A stretch of 64,000 nucleotides of DNA from assembly GCF_039519235.1 (NCBI RefSeq), contig NZ_CP154351.1, forward strand, positions 2,542,001-2,606,000, written 5' to 3'. Numbering within the stretch: the first letter of the stretch is position 1; the number at the start of each line of letters is the position of its first letter. This document shows, in pieces, positions 17,263 through 25,112 of this stretch. The position numbers and the translations under genes were made by a program. Below the pieces are notes generated by a model. That model was given only the letters and a program-made list of their open reading frames with translations. It was not told where the DNA came from and did no database searches. The stretch comes from Micrococcus sp. 2A. Lineage in GTDB: Bacteria > Actinomycetota > Actinomycetes > Actinomycetales > Micrococcaceae.

Positions 17263-18182
17263 TCAACCACGCCGGCCCGCACGCGCGGCGAACTCGTCCA
17301 GACAGGCGAGCACCTCGGTGGCCAGCCACACCCGGTTCCGACGCTGGCTGGAGACCGGCTGCAGCGCACCGGCCTCGACAAGCTGGTCCACGGCCCGCTG
17401 GGCGGCCGGGCGCGAGACACCCAGCGCCTGGGCCAGATGGTCCACGGTCACGGCAGGCTGCGCGATGATCACCGCGAGCGCCCGCCAGACCGCCGCGTCC
17501 CGCCGGGCAGTGAGCCGCTCGCGCCAGCCGGTCAGGGCCTCGTCCAGGTCCGCGACGAGCTCTCGGCCGTTGTCGACGGCGGCCAGGGCGGCCTGCGCGA
17601 AGCGGCGCACGATGGGCGCGGGGTCGCCGTCGCGGTAGGCGGTGAGGGCGTCGAAGTATCCGGCCGTGTCCGTGAGGAGTCCCGCGGAGAGGGGCACCCC
17701 CATACGGGTGATCGCGCCGGCCCGGTGCAACACGGCGTGCACGAGGACGCGCCCGGTGCGGCCGTTGCCGTCCGCGAACGGGTGGATGGTCTCGAACTGG
17801 GCGTGCGCGATGGCGGCCAGCAGGGCGGGCTCGTCGAGGTCGGCGGCCAGCCGGGAAGCAGCGCCCATGGCCCTCACGTTCGCCGCCACGAGCGCTGCGT
17901 TCGGGCGGGTGCGTTCGCCGAGAGTCGCCAGGGCGAGGGCTCGCGCGCCTGCGGTGATGTGCTCGATCTGCGAGGAGGACGCGGACTCAGTGCGAAGGAG
18001 CACCGCATCGATCGGGGCGATCTCTCCCGTGAGCCCCGGGAGGGCGTGGCTGATCTCAGCATCGAAGCGCACGACGGCGGCCGTCGCCTCCTCGACCTCG
18101 GTGGCCAGATCGGAGGGCAGGTCGAGCCCGAGTCGGGCGATGCGGGCTGGGAGCGCGGCTCGATACGGGCCCGAGGCGCGCG
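17263..18182 (-). pseudogene. Truncated Fic-domain gene (copy 1)
   Basis: This is a second copy of the Fic gene at 25171-26391. It has lost the first ~37 codons, because the similarity stops near 18182 where it meets the end of the neighbouring AlbA_2 gene, and 66 internal codons (in frame) just before the Fic motif. The motif HPFADGNGRTGR and the C-terminal winged helix remain. An internal ATG at 18072 would give a 269-residue protein, but part of the Fic fold between the regulatory helix (SSSQIEH) and the active site is gone, so adenylyl-transferase activity is doubtful. In the intact copy GGCGGCC occurs at both ends of the extra 198 bases, which suggests slippage deletion. Confidence 0.8.
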
Positions 18183-18195
18183 GCCGGGCACACTG

Positions 18196-19863
18196 CTACG
18201 AGTCCGGGAGCACGTAGTGCGCTGCGCGCCGCTCCCCGCGCAGTTCGAGGAGACCCTCCTCCGTCATGCCTTTGAGCACCGCCCGCGCGGCCGTGGGCGC
18301 GATCTGGCATAGTTCCGCGGCTTTGCTGCGGGTGATGGATCCGTATTCGCGGATGTAATCGGCGATCAGCCGCCGCTGTTGGATTCGGTCGACCGGACGC
18401 AGGCGCAGGTAGGCGGCTCGGTCTTCGGCCAGCTCGTAGAACCGCGCGGTCAGCATGTACCGCTGCGCCCGGCCGTTCCCCCGCGATTCCAGGACGCCGG
18501 CCTCGACGAGCGCGGTGGCAGCTGCGCGCACGTCCGCCACGGGCAGTCGAAGGCGTTCCGCTGCCTCCGCCGCCCCCGCAGGCCCCCCGTGCTTGATCTC
18601 GTGGACCACCCGCAGCTCGGTCAGGGTGAGTGCACGCTGGCCCTCGTTCTGCCGGCGGGCCAGGAAGATCAACAGCTCCCTGTCCTCGTCACCCAAGGGG
18701 ATGTCGACGATCACGGACCGCTGCGTGGAGCGGCCGTAGTCCGGCGTACCCCGGCCGGCTCGGAGCTGCGAGGCGAACATGTCCTGAACCCCCTTGCCCC
18801 GGCGCTCGACGAGACCGGCGCGCTTGAACACGTTCGCCAGGGCAGGGCTGCGGGGAGCCGAGCGGTTCAGGATGTTGGCCGGCGAAACGTCACGGGGGAA
18901 CCCGCCAGGGCTTGCGACGGAGAACGTGGACCCGGTGAGGGTCACCTGGATCGGCCCCACCTCGGCGTAATCACGGTGCACAAGGGCATTGGCGATCGAC
19001 TCGCGCCGCACACTCTCGGACAGCAGGGGTACATCCACTCGGACGAGACCCACCTCCACGGGTGTGACGGAGTTCCGCAGAGCCAAGCGGGCCTCGATCT
19101 CCTCGAACGCGTTCACCAGGGGAAGCAGCAGGTCCTCATTCGCTTCCACACCGTGGGGTCGGGAGTCCTGGAAGAGGACTTCCGCAGTCGGGGCCCACCT
19201 GCGCAGCGCATCCGACGTGCCGAAGACCAGAACCGCGCCGAGACTGATGCCGCCGTCCGGAGTGAGGAGGTCCAGCGTCCGCAGCAGTTCCGCATCCGTG
19301 AGCTCCGCAAGACCGCTGTCACCAGCCGACTGGCTGGCCAGTCGGCGGAACCGGTCGAACTCGGTTGGATCGAGGTGCCCCCACTCGGCCCCGCGCGCCT
19401 CCGCCCGGGCGTAGTCCAGGCCGACGCCGTCGAACCCAGCCCGCAGGACGTCCATGGGTGTCATAGGCATGCACGCGGGGCGACCGTCCGGCCCCACGAC
19501 GCGCTTGACGAACAACCCCTTGCGCGTGCCGACGAACGACGACCTCGCCTGGGGGACGGTGATGACCGCCACGTCTTTGCCCTCCCAGGGGACCACCTCG
19601 ACGTCCACGCTCAACGGCGGCTCGATGCCGTTCTGGATGCGTCCAGCCAAGAGGTCTGCGTCCACAGCACCACCATGCTCGGCTGTCGTCCCGACGACGG
19701 TGCCGTCGTCGTCGACTCCGACGAGGATCCGGCCTCCAATGCCGTTGGCCATGCAGACGACGGCCTGGTAGAGGTCGTCCTTCCCCAGCCGACGTTTGAA
19801 CTCGACGTCCAAGGTCTCGCCCGCAGCGAGGAGGGGTCCAAGGTCCATCTCATAAGTATCCAT
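18196..19863 (-). CDS. AlbA_2 (Schlafen-type) putative transcriptional regulator / ATP-binding protein
   Basis: A roughly 555-residue protein. The N-terminal 110 residues are an AlbA_2/Schlafen domain (ETLDVEFKRRLGKDDLYQAV, then MANGIGGRILVGVDDDG). A GHKL/HATPase_c_4-like region follows (LSESVRRESIANALVHRDY, later RRGKGVQDM) and two winged helices close the protein. Such proteins are annotated as DNA-binding regulators near defence or mobile genes; the true activity is unknown. Start: ATG at 19863 (MDTYEM) or 19884 (MVHRSI); the first coincides with a palindrome. The C terminus ends 14 bases from the border of duplicated block 1, so the block was pasted next to it. Confidence 0.82.
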   Translation of the reverse strand: MDTYEMDLGPLLAAGETLDVEFKRRLGKDDLYQAVVCMANGIGGRILVGVDDDGTVVGTTAEHGGAVDADLLAGRIQNGIEPPLSVDVEVVPWEGKDVAVITVPQARSSFVGTRKGLFVKRVVGPDGRPACMPMTPMDVLRAGFDGVGLDYARAEARGAEWGHLDPTEFDRFRRLASQSAGDSGLAELTDAELLRTLDLLTPDGGISLGAVLVFGTSDALRRWAPTAEVLFQDSRPHGVEANEDLLLPLVNAFEEIEARLALRNSVTPVEVGLVRVDVPLLSESVRRESIANALVHRDYAEVGPIQVTLTGSTFSVASPGGFPRDVSPANILNRSAPRSPALANVFKRAGLVERRGKGVQDMFASQLRAGRGTPDYGRSTQRSVIVDIPLGDEDRELLIFLARRQNEGQRALTLTELRVVHEIKHGGPAGAAEAAERLRLPVADVRAAATALVEAGVLESRGNGRAQRYMLTARFYELAEDRAAYLRLRPVDRIQQRRLIADYIREYGSITRSKAAELCQIAPTAARAVLKGMTEEGLLELRGERRAAHYVLPDS

Positions 19864-19909
19864 AGTTATGGAGCGATGAACCATCGTTCGCGCATGCTTG
19901 CCATAACTT
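19860..19909 (-). promoter_or_regulatory. Operator-like repeats at the start of the AlbA_2 gene
   Basis: Plus-strand 19860-19871 is CCATAGTTATGG (5-base arms), and 19901-19908 is CCATAACT, an inverted match to AGTTATGG at 19864-19871 about 30 bases away. These AT-rich repeats straddle the two possible start codons and stand out from the GC-rich surroundings, as expected for an autoregulatory site. Confidence 0.4.
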
Positions 19910-19960
19910 TGAGCATCTTTGGTGCGCGGAACGCCCCCGTAGCTCCTCTCGTGCCCCCTT

Positions 19961-20326
19961 TCACCCCGCCGGGCGCAGCCGCTCCGCGGGCAGGGTCAGG
20001 GTGATGCTCGCTGCGGGGTCGATGCTCTTGGCGACCTCCCCGACGGCGCCGTCCACCGTGGGCGCGATGGTCACCTGCGTGCGCGTGACCTCCTGGATGC
20101 GCACCCGCACGGGGTCGCCGACGCCGTCGGCCGGGTCGAGCAGCCAGTCCTCGGCGAGCGCACGCAAGCCGATCGTGTCGAGGACAGCCTCAGCCTCGTG
20201 CAGTTCCATGGGCTCGCCCCGGCGTCGGTGGAGGAGGTCGTGCGGCACGAAGAGGTCACCGACCATCTCGATGTAGCCGACGTGCTCGCCGTCGTCGGAG
20301 CGCAGGTGGTCGAAGATGGCGGACAT
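19961..20326 (-). CDS. Hypothetical protein (121 aa)
   Basis: I do not recognise this protein. It begins MSAIFDHLRSDDGEHVGYIE and continues with VGDLFVPHDLLHRRRG, then an acidic, soluble second half rich in Val/Thr (VRIQEVTRTQVTIAP). No signal or membrane segment is seen. Codon use is normal for the genome and the ATG at 20326 gives a clean, compact soluble domain. Its downstream neighbour on the same strand is the AlbA_2 gene, whose operator-like region lies between the two genes. Confidence 0.65.
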   Translation of the reverse strand: MSAIFDHLRSDDGEHVGYIEMVGDLFVPHDLLHRRRGEPMELHEAEAVLDTIGLRALAEDWLLDPADGVGDPVRVRIQEVTRTQVTIAPTVDGAVGEVAKSIDPAASITLTLPAERLRPAG

Positions 20327-20375
20327 GGGGCCAGAATAGCCGCGGGGATTGAACGTCCGAGGGGAGCCGTTCGCG

Positions 20376-20501
20376 TCACAACGTGCGCGTCACCCGGGGT
20401 ACGCCGTCCTCGTTCCACCGGAACAGGGTCAGGTGCCACAGCCCGGGGGCCGTGCGGGACGGGTCGATCAGCCCGTGCGCGCCGGCCTCCTCCAGGCGGC
20501 G
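20376..20501 (-). pseudogene. C-terminal remnant of an unidentified gene
   Basis: About 40 codons end in a TGA at 20376-20378: LIDPSRTAPGLWHLTLFRWN, then EDGVPRVTRTL. A second remnant of the same gene is at 29074-29163. Upstream it is cut off at the RNase P-like repeat at 20506. The family is not known to me; the Trp-rich end is distinctive. Confidence 0.5.
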
Positions 20502-20505
20502 GCGG

Positions 20506-20530
20506 ACCGGCTGTAAGCCGGGTTCTGCGC
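20506..20530 (-). repeat. RNase P RNA 3'-end-like repeat, copy 2
   Basis: On the minus strand it reads CAGAACCCGGCTTACAGCC, followed by GGT, and carries the 3'-terminal signature of bacterial type A RNase P RNA (CAGAACCCGGCTTA). No other conserved rnpB regions are nearby, so it is a fragment and not the gene. Confidence 0.55.
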
Positions 20531-20537
20531 GCCCGCC

Positions 20538-20894
20538 TCACTCCCCCAGCGGCCGCATGGCCTCCTCGACGCGCTCGGGGCTCATGTGCACCTCGGGGGT
20601 GAGCAGCAGGCTGGGCTCGTTGGGGTCGAGGCACTCGCGCCAGTAGGCGGCGTGGCGCTCGTCGAGCCAGTGGGTGGAGTCGCTGAGCTCGGCGCCGTCC
20701 TCGCCCTGGAGGGTGTACCACCACAGGTACAGGGCGTCCCCGACGGTCTCGAAGAAGATCGTCTCCACGTACATCCGCTCGGGCTCCAGGGTCTCGCGGA
20801 ACGCCTTGGGGTTCTCCCGCAGGAACGCGATCCACTCGCGGGCGCGCTCCTCCTTGCCGGCGCGGACGCGGAGCCTCTCCATTTCGATCCTCAT
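20538..20894 (-). CDS. DUF6176-like protein
   Basis: A 118-residue soluble protein starting MRIEMERLRVRAGKEERARE, with VETIFFETVGDALYLWWYTL in the middle and HAAYWRECLDP later. The pattern matches small actinobacterial and Bacillus proteins annotated DUF6176, with a ferredoxin-like (dimeric alpha-beta barrel) appearance. No catalytic residues are known. ATG at 20894; the next gene upstream (Abi) begins over 1 kb away on the same strand and ends 85 bases before this start, so they may be co-transcribed. Confidence 0.65.
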   Translation of the reverse strand: MRIEMERLRVRAGKEERAREWIAFLRENPKAFRETLEPERMYVETIFFETVGDALYLWWYTLQGEDGAELSDSTHWLDERHAAYWRECLDPNEPSLLLTPEVHMSPERVEEAMRPLGE

Positions 20895-20979
20895 GGGCCG
20901 TCAGCCTACGGATCCTCCCGACGACGGCGGCGGGCCGCGGCCGTCTCCCCGGGATGAAGGACTCCCGCACCGGCCGCGC

Positions 20980-21954
20980 TCATCGGAGGCGACGAGACCA
21001 GAACGGATCCGAGGACCAGCCCACCGGAACGCCCATCCCGTGGAGGTTCATCTCGGGCCTGTCATGCAGGAGCTCGTACAGGCGGTCGGCCCAGCGGCTG
21101 CGCGGCGAGACCGTGCCCAGAAGGGACTGGAGCGAGACGAGCACCGGGTACAGACGCTGGCGGGACGCCTCGGGAACGGCCTCGGCACCGGAGAGCCACG
21201 AGATGGCGGGTGACTTGGGGATCATGGGGGTCACGCCGAGGCCCACATTCCAGAGGCGGCCGTGGTGGGCGCAGATGTTCCGCACGCGCACGTAGACCTG
21301 CAGCCACGAGGTGAGCACCGTGTCGGTCGACCCCACGCTGGCCGCCACCGCCACACGATCTGAGCGACGCGCGAGGTTGCGGTACAGGCCCGCCAGCTGC
21401 CCGATGGTCAGGGACTCCACCATGAGCCAGGACGGGGGCAGTTCCGGCTTCCGATAGGTCATCAGGTAGTGCTCCAGCGCCGAGGGGTGGTGGATCCGGT
21501 CATGACCGGACTCGGCCAACCCCAGCAGCCGGCTCCGTACCAGACGGCGGACGATGTCGAGGAGGTCAGCGTGCCGCTGTCGGTCGCGGAAGTGCACGGC
21601 GTCGATGTACCGGTGGGCGTCGTCATAGGTCGTGGACATGTGGTCGGTCAGGGCTGCGCGGACCGCGACTTCCACACGCTCGAGGGCGTCGAGGCAATGA
21701 AGCCGCAGCTTGCGATCGAAGACGTACAGGTCCAGGACGTCGTCGAACTCGGCACCGGGGGCGAAGGTGTGAGTGGATCGCTCCGCCTGGAAGGGGATCG
21801 TGTAGGGGGAGAGCCGGTAGTACCCGAGGTGCCGCAGGTATCGGAGAGCGCGGTCCCGGTCCGGAACCACGAGCCCCCGGCTCTCAAGCTGCTCGAGCAT
21901 CCGCTCGTGGGAGAGCGGAGGCTTTGCGAAGGTCTCTGACCCCCGTGCCCGCAT
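20980..21954 (-). CDS. Abi_2 family abortive-infection protein (AbiF/AbiD-like HEPN ribonuclease)
   Basis: A 324-residue protein (335 if the GTG at 21987 is used). The N terminus KPPLSHERMLEQLESRGLVV, followed by YLRHLGYYRLSPY and VFDRKLRLHCLDALERVEVA, is the classic Abi_2 start, and VRNICAHHGRLWN supplies the HEPN catalytic pattern R-x4-H (R225, H230 with this start). Abi_2/AbiF proteins abort phage infection; HEPN members cut RNA, and AbiF-type nucleases have been linked to cognate small RNAs and to the ancestry of Cas13. Here a hairpin RNA candidate with a T-run ends about 50 bases before the ATG, an RNA-terminator-toxin layout. Neither start has an ideal Shine-Dalgarno; GGGAGGG lies 16 bases before the ATG. 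Confidence 0.85.
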   Translation of the reverse strand: MRARGSETFAKPPLSHERMLEQLESRGLVVPDRDRALRYLRHLGYYRLSPYTIPFQAERSTHTFAPGAEFDDVLDLYVFDRKLRLHCLDALERVEVAVRAALTDHMSTTYDDAHRYIDAVHFRDRQRHADLLDIVRRLVRSRLLGLAESGHDRIHHPSALEHYLMTYRKPELPPSWLMVESLTIGQLAGLYRNLARRSDRVAVAASVGSTDTVLTSWLQVYVRVRNICAHHGRLWNVGLGVTPMIPKSPAISWLSGAEAVPEASRQRLYPVLVSLQSLLGTVSPRSRWADRLYELLHDRPEMNLHGMGVPVGWSSDPFWSRRLR

Positions 21955-22001
21955 GGTCCGTCCCACTTCACCCTCCCGTTCCGGCACAAAGCGGCGCCAG
22001 G

Positions 22002-22052
22002 CAAAGAAAAATCCCCCAAGTGCGCATCATGGAGAGGCGTGGGGGATGTAGT
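22002..22052 (-). ncRNA. Abi-associated hairpin RNA candidate, copy A
   Basis: On the minus strand, ATCCCCC (22041-22047) pairs with GGGGGAT (22011-22017) around a 23-base loop, and the stem runs straight into TTTTTCTTT, so the hairpin can terminate transcription. TACACT at 22059-22064 is a good -10 placing the start near 22052, so nearly the whole transcript would be the hairpin. The loop sequence (GCCTCTCCA-GATGCGCA) is kept almost exactly in the copy at 28.04 kb although flanks differ, which a plain terminator would not need. Confidence 0.55.
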
Positions 22053-22058
22053 GGGTTC

Positions 22059-22064
22059 AGTGTA
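22059..22064 (-). promoter_or_regulatory. Candidate -10 of the hairpin RNA / Abi transcript
   Basis: TACACT on the minus strand, 12 bases before the hairpin stem. No clear -35 is seen. It would serve the RNA alone or, after read-through, the Abi gene. Confidence 0.4.
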
Positions 22065-22126
22065 GCACCTGAGAACTCCGTGTCGCTGCCAGGCCGATGG
22101 AACGGTCTGGGCAGATCGCGGCGCCC

Positions 22127-22636
22127 TCACTGCGCCAGGATCCAGCGGTCCTCGGGGCCGAAGACATGGAGATCGTCGCATGCGAAGCCGCGCAGCCACG
22201 GAACGCGGTCCACCACGCGCAGGTACAGGCCGCGGTGCACGCCGGACTCGTCGCCGAGGGACGGGCTGAGCACCTGCGCGGAGCCATCGGGCGCGCGGCC
22301 GTGCCGAAGCACGGAGTCCGGCGCGTTCGCCTGGTCCAAGGTGGCCAGGCGCAGCAGCGGGGCGACGGCGGGCGGGCACTCCCGCAGGCCCGCCGCCGCG
22401 ACGGCCCGCCGCAGCTCGGGGAGGGTGCCACCGTCGGGCAGGTGGAGCTCGGCGAGCGTGCGCTCGACGACGCTCACCCGATCGGGGACCGCGGCGCACA
22501 CCCGCGCGTCCGCGATCAGGCGCTCAGCGGACTCGTTCATCGCGACCCCCGCCGCGCGCAGGCGGGCGAGGAGGTCGGCCGGCCCCTCAGGTGCGAGGTC
22601 GAGCGTGAGGGAGTCCCCGGGGAGCAGACGCGTCAT
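22127..22636 (-). CDS. Hypothetical protein (169 aa)
   Basis: I do not recognise the family. The protein starts MTRLLPGDSLTLDLAPEGPA, has a helical middle (AERLIADARVCAAVPDR) and ends GFACDDLHVFGPEDRWILAQ. It is soluble and acidic. The ATG at 22636 is chosen because the upstream extension runs through the RNase P-like repeat at 22661-22690. The gene lies immediately upstream of the Abi hairpin RNA on the same strand, and its stop is about 60 bases from the RNA's -10. Normal codon use. Confidence 0.6.
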   Translation of the reverse strand: MTRLLPGDSLTLDLAPEGPADLLARLRAAGVAMNESAERLIADARVCAAVPDRVSVVERTLAELHLPDGGTLPELRRAVAAAGLRECPPAVAPLLRLATLDQANAPDSVLRHGRAPDGSAQVLSPSLGDESGVHRGLYLRVVDRVPWLRGFACDDLHVFGPEDRWILAQ

Positions 22637-22660
22637 GGGGCCATCCTGCCTCGACAGAAA

Positions 22661-22690
22661 ACCGGCTGTCAGCCGGGTTCTGTGCGGGTC
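22661..22690 (-). repeat. RNase P RNA 3'-end-like repeat, copy 3
   Basis: On the minus strand it contains CACAGAACCCGGCTGACAGC, a close match to copy 2 with one change in the TTA. It lies between two hypothetical genes, a few bases from the stop of one and 25 bases from the start of the other. Confidence 0.5.
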
Positions 22691-23048
22691 AGGTGCGGGA
22701 TTCCCCCGCAAACGGAGAGAGGAGATGCTCCAGGGACTCGGCCAGTGCCGCCTGCAGCGTGGTGTCACCCGACCAGCAGTCCCACGGGAAGTCGGAGTCC
22801 ACCACGTCCCCGTCCACCACGACGTCGACCATGCCGCCGCCGCTGAGCCGCACCTCCAGTGAGGAGCCGGAGCCCGAACCCAACGTGCCACGAGAGCAGG
22901 CCCAGCCGTCGATGGGAACCGCCGCGGACAGCCCATGGCCAGGCCAGGCGTCAACCAGTGCCGCGTCGAGCATGCGGCACGCCCACCTCTGACGGCCGGC
23001 ACGCCGACGCGCACGCGCCTGACGCCACGCCCGGAGCCCACGGATCAT
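22689..23048 (-). CDS. Hypothetical protein (119 aa)
   Basis: Not recognised. The first ~25 residues are very Arg-rich (MIRGLRAWRQARARRRAGRQ), followed by a small domain with WACRMLDAALVDAWPGHGL, a Gly/Ser segment and a beta-rich end with VDVVVDGDVVDSDFPWDC, then a helix. Starts at 23048, 23057 and 23075 are in frame; 23048 is preferred because GGGAG lies directly upstream, although spacing is short. The stop overlaps the repeat at 22661-22690 by two bases, which suggests the gene end was reshaped by that repeat. Confidence 0.45.
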   Translation of the reverse strand: MIRGLRAWRQARARRRAGRQRWACRMLDAALVDAWPGHGLSAAVPIDGWACSRGTLGSGSGSSLEVRLSGGGMVDVVVDGDVVDSDFPWDCWSGDTTLQAALAESLEHLLSPFAGESRT

Positions 23049-23138
23049 GGCTCCCATCCTATCCGGTCTACTCACGGGCGGAGTCGGCCGCTCTGAGACG
23101 TCATCGGCGTCCCGACCGTCCCTCCGGCGGGCCGGGCT

Positions 23139-23891
23139 TCACGCCTCGTCGGGCGCCCGGTCCTCCGCGTCGGCGATGACATCCTCCAGAGCCTGCAGGT
23201 GGGGTTCGGCGTCGTCCCCGGCGCCCAGGTCGGCCAGCGCGAGGCGGAGGGCCTCGAGCAGCTCGCCAGCCTTTGCGTCCGCGGCGGCGGAACTCCAGCT
23301 CTCCCGCCAGGGCTCCTGAGTGGCGTCCTGCTGCTGGAGGAAGATGAGCCGCTCGACGTCGTCGGCCGGGATCTTGAGTTCCTCACCCCACGCCTGCATG
23401 GTCTCCACGTACGTGGCGTACTTGCGGGGGTAGGTCCAGCCATCGCCGATCCGGACGTCGACGTCCTTCGCGTGCTCGGCGAACCAGGCGCGCACAACCG
23501 AGTCGAGGACGGGGGCGATGTCGGACTCCCGGTGGGCCTTGGTGAGGAAGGAGAGGTACTTGGTGCCGAAGGCCGCGCCGAGGTGCTCGAGGCAGCCGAC
23601 CCCGCTCTTGCGCTGCTGCCGGACATGCTCGAAGGCCGCGGGCCCGCCCTGCTCGAGGGTGATGCGGGTGACGTCGGCGAGCTGCTCCTCGAACCCGGGC
23701 TGCGCCATGATGCGCTCCACCCGGGAGGGGCCGTAGCCGACCCGTCCGTATCCCCACACCATCGCGGCGATGAAGGCGTCCCGCTGCACGGCGCGGTCCT
23801 CGGCGGTCACCTTCGCGGCGTAGCCGGTGACGACGGCGCGGGTCAGCGGCTCGCACTCGAGGCAGGCGGGCAGGTCGGGCACGGGAGGCAT
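23139..23891 (-). CDS. OGG-fold (8-oxoguanine DNA glycosylase-like) protein, putative
   Basis: A 250-residue soluble protein. The stretch VWGYGRVGYGPSRVERIMAQ, the central LGAAFGTKYLSFLTKAH, VLDSVVRAWF and YVETMQAWGEEL resemble the protein family named OGG-fold 8-oxoguanine DNA glycosylase-like, helical proteins frequent near defence and mobile genes. The GTKYLSFLTK segment would correspond to the helix-hairpin region with the catalytic Lys, but I cannot prove the active site. The stop of DinB upstream is 7 bases before the ATG at 23891 would require, so the two genes are adjacent and probably co-transcribed. Confidence 0.5.
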   Translation of the reverse strand: MPPVPDLPACLECEPLTRAVVTGYAAKVTAEDRAVQRDAFIAAMVWGYGRVGYGPSRVERIMAQPGFEEQLADVTRITLEQGGPAAFEHVRQQRKSGVGCLEHLGAAFGTKYLSFLTKAHRESDIAPVLDSVVRAWFAEHAKDVDVRIGDGWTYPRKYATYVETMQAWGEELKIPADDVERLIFLQQQDATQEPWRESWSSAAADAKAGELLEALRLALADLGAGDDAEPHLQALEDVIADAEDRAPDEA

Positions 23892-23897
23892 GTGCCT

Positions 23898-24494
23898 TCA
23901 GTTCCGGCCCGGTCCGCCGCTCCCCTCCGCGATGGCGGTCAGACGGTCCACGTGGGCGGCCCAGCGGTCGGCGTCCCACGGGGGCAGGTTGTTCCCCGGG
24001 GCGCGCAGGCCGGCCTGCCCGTCGATCTGCTCCCGCAGGATGTCCGCGTGGCCGGCGTGCCGGGCCTCGTCCAGGGCGACGTGCGCGATGATCTGCGCGA
24101 GCGTGACCTCCGCCTTGTCGTCGGGCCACCACGCCACCCGCCCGGGGGCGTCGGCGCCGAGGGCCGTGATGGTCGCGTCCGCGTGGGCGAAGCAGCGGCG
24201 GGCGAACTCGAGGACGTCCTCGAGGGACTCACCCTCGGCGGCGAACATGTCCACGTTGTCCTCCTCCGGCTGCCCCGCCGCCGCCCAGGGCAGCTGCACC
24301 TCGGCGGGGCGGCCGAACGTCTCGCCGAAGTACTCCAGCTCGATGACGGCGGCGTGCTTGACCAGTCCCAGCAGGTTGGTGCCGGTGGGAGTGCGCGGCA
24401 GGCGGGCGTCGCGCTCGCTGAGGCCCTCGAGCTTCTGCAGGAGGGCCGCGCGCTGGCGGCGCAGCCCGTCGTGGAGGATCTGCTTGTGGTCCAT
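23898..24494 (-). CDS. DinB family protein (DUF664, mycothiol-transferase-like)
   Basis: A 198-residue four-helix protein. The N-terminal HGLRRQR-like helix, LLGLVKHAAVIELEYFGETF and IIAHVALDEARHAGHADILR carry the three-His metal site (His47 and the H...H..H group near 140-150) of DUF664/DinB-like thiol-dependent S-transferases. In actinobacteria these use mycothiol or bacillithiol to detoxify electrophiles. It is complete and followed closely by the OGG-fold gene (start 7 bases after this stop) on the same strand. Confidence 0.82.
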   Translation of the reverse strand: MDHKQILHDGLRRQRAALLQKLEGLSERDARLPRTPTGTNLLGLVKHAAVIELEYFGETFGRPAEVQLPWAAAGQPEEDNVDMFAAEGESLEDVLEFARRCFAHADATITALGADAPGRVAWWPDDKAEVTLAQIIAHVALDEARHAGHADILREQIDGQAGLRAPGNNLPPWDADRWAAHVDRLTAIAEGSGGPGRN

Positions 24495-24517
24495 GAGGTG
24501 ATCCTGCCCCAGAGCAA

Positions 24518-24800
24518 TCAGGCCGCGAACCCCCGCACGAGCTCAGCCACCCGCTCCGGCGCCTCCAGGTGCACGTCGTGCCCCGCACCGGGCACCTGCA
24601 CGTGCCGCACATCCGGGCGCCGACGCCGCATCTCGTCCAGCTCTCCGGCGGGCACGTACCCGTTCTCCCCGCTGATCAGCAGGGTTGGCGCGCCGATCTG
24701 CCCCCATTCCTCCCACCGGGGCCGCTCGTGGACGGGCCACAGGGCGGTCTCCAGCACGTCGACGTCGAAGCGTGGCACCCAGCCGGCGTCCGTTTCCTCG
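24518..24800 (-). pseudogene. Alpha/beta hydrolase C-terminal fragment
   Basis: Only the last ~90 codons of a hydrolase remain: WGQIGAPTLLISGENGYVPA supplies the acid-loop strand and VPGAGHDVHLEAPERVAELV the catalytic His. The nucleophile half is absent. Upstream, near 24800, the sequence switches to GNAT-coding sequence on the other strand, so the fragment has no start. Confidence 0.75.
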
Positions 24801-25112
24801 AGCCCCTCGCGTCCGTGGCGTACGCGGTCCTTCGGCAGGACTGGGCCTCCGGCACGACGACGCCGGTCCCCGCCGACGTCGACGTCCCGGGTGGAGCGCG
24901 GGGATGGCGCGGTTGCGGGCGGCCCCGCCCCTGACTGGCCGTTGCGCACCGCGCGCCTGACGCTGCGCCCGCACCGGGAGGACGGCCCCGGCTGGCCCTG
25001 CCGGATCGGTGTCCCTGGTGGGGGAGAACGCGGGCATGCCCGTGGGGGACGTGATCCTGTGGCTGACGGACCGCGAGTCATCCCGCGGGCCTCACCTCGT
25101 GTGTTCGCCTGA
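24800..25112 (+). pseudogene. GNAT acetyltransferase fragment (copy in block 2)
   Basis: Pieces match the double GNAT protein at 26845-27987: the end of its first domain and the linker (LASVAYAVLRQDWASGTTTP), then DWPLRTARLTLRPHRED, a deletion, VSLVGENAGMPVGDVILWLT and DRES, after which homology stops. The order is right but about 120 bases of the second domain are missing and frames change, so it is a decayed partial duplication. Confidence 0.8.

Larger units (their letters stand above)
16989..18182. repeat. Duplicated block, copy 1 (lacks 198 bp)
   Basis: This roughly 1.2-kb stretch is nearly identical to 24896-26287, apart from a few substitutions, one single-base length difference near 17140 and a 198-base segment present only in the other copy. 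It contains a GNAT fragment on the plus strand and most of a Fic gene on the minus strand. Homology ends abruptly at both sides. Confidence 0.9.

Noticed and set aside
20506..20530. A complete rnpB gene
   Set aside because: Only the 3'-terminal signature is present; no conserved 5' and core regions occur around it.
22002..22052. The hairpin read as part of a small protein (PTPLHDAHLGDF-like)
   Set aside because: The apparent peptide conservation with 28031-28095 follows from the nucleotide stem and loop; the frames have no consistent start or ribosome site, and the T-run after the stem fits an RNA.
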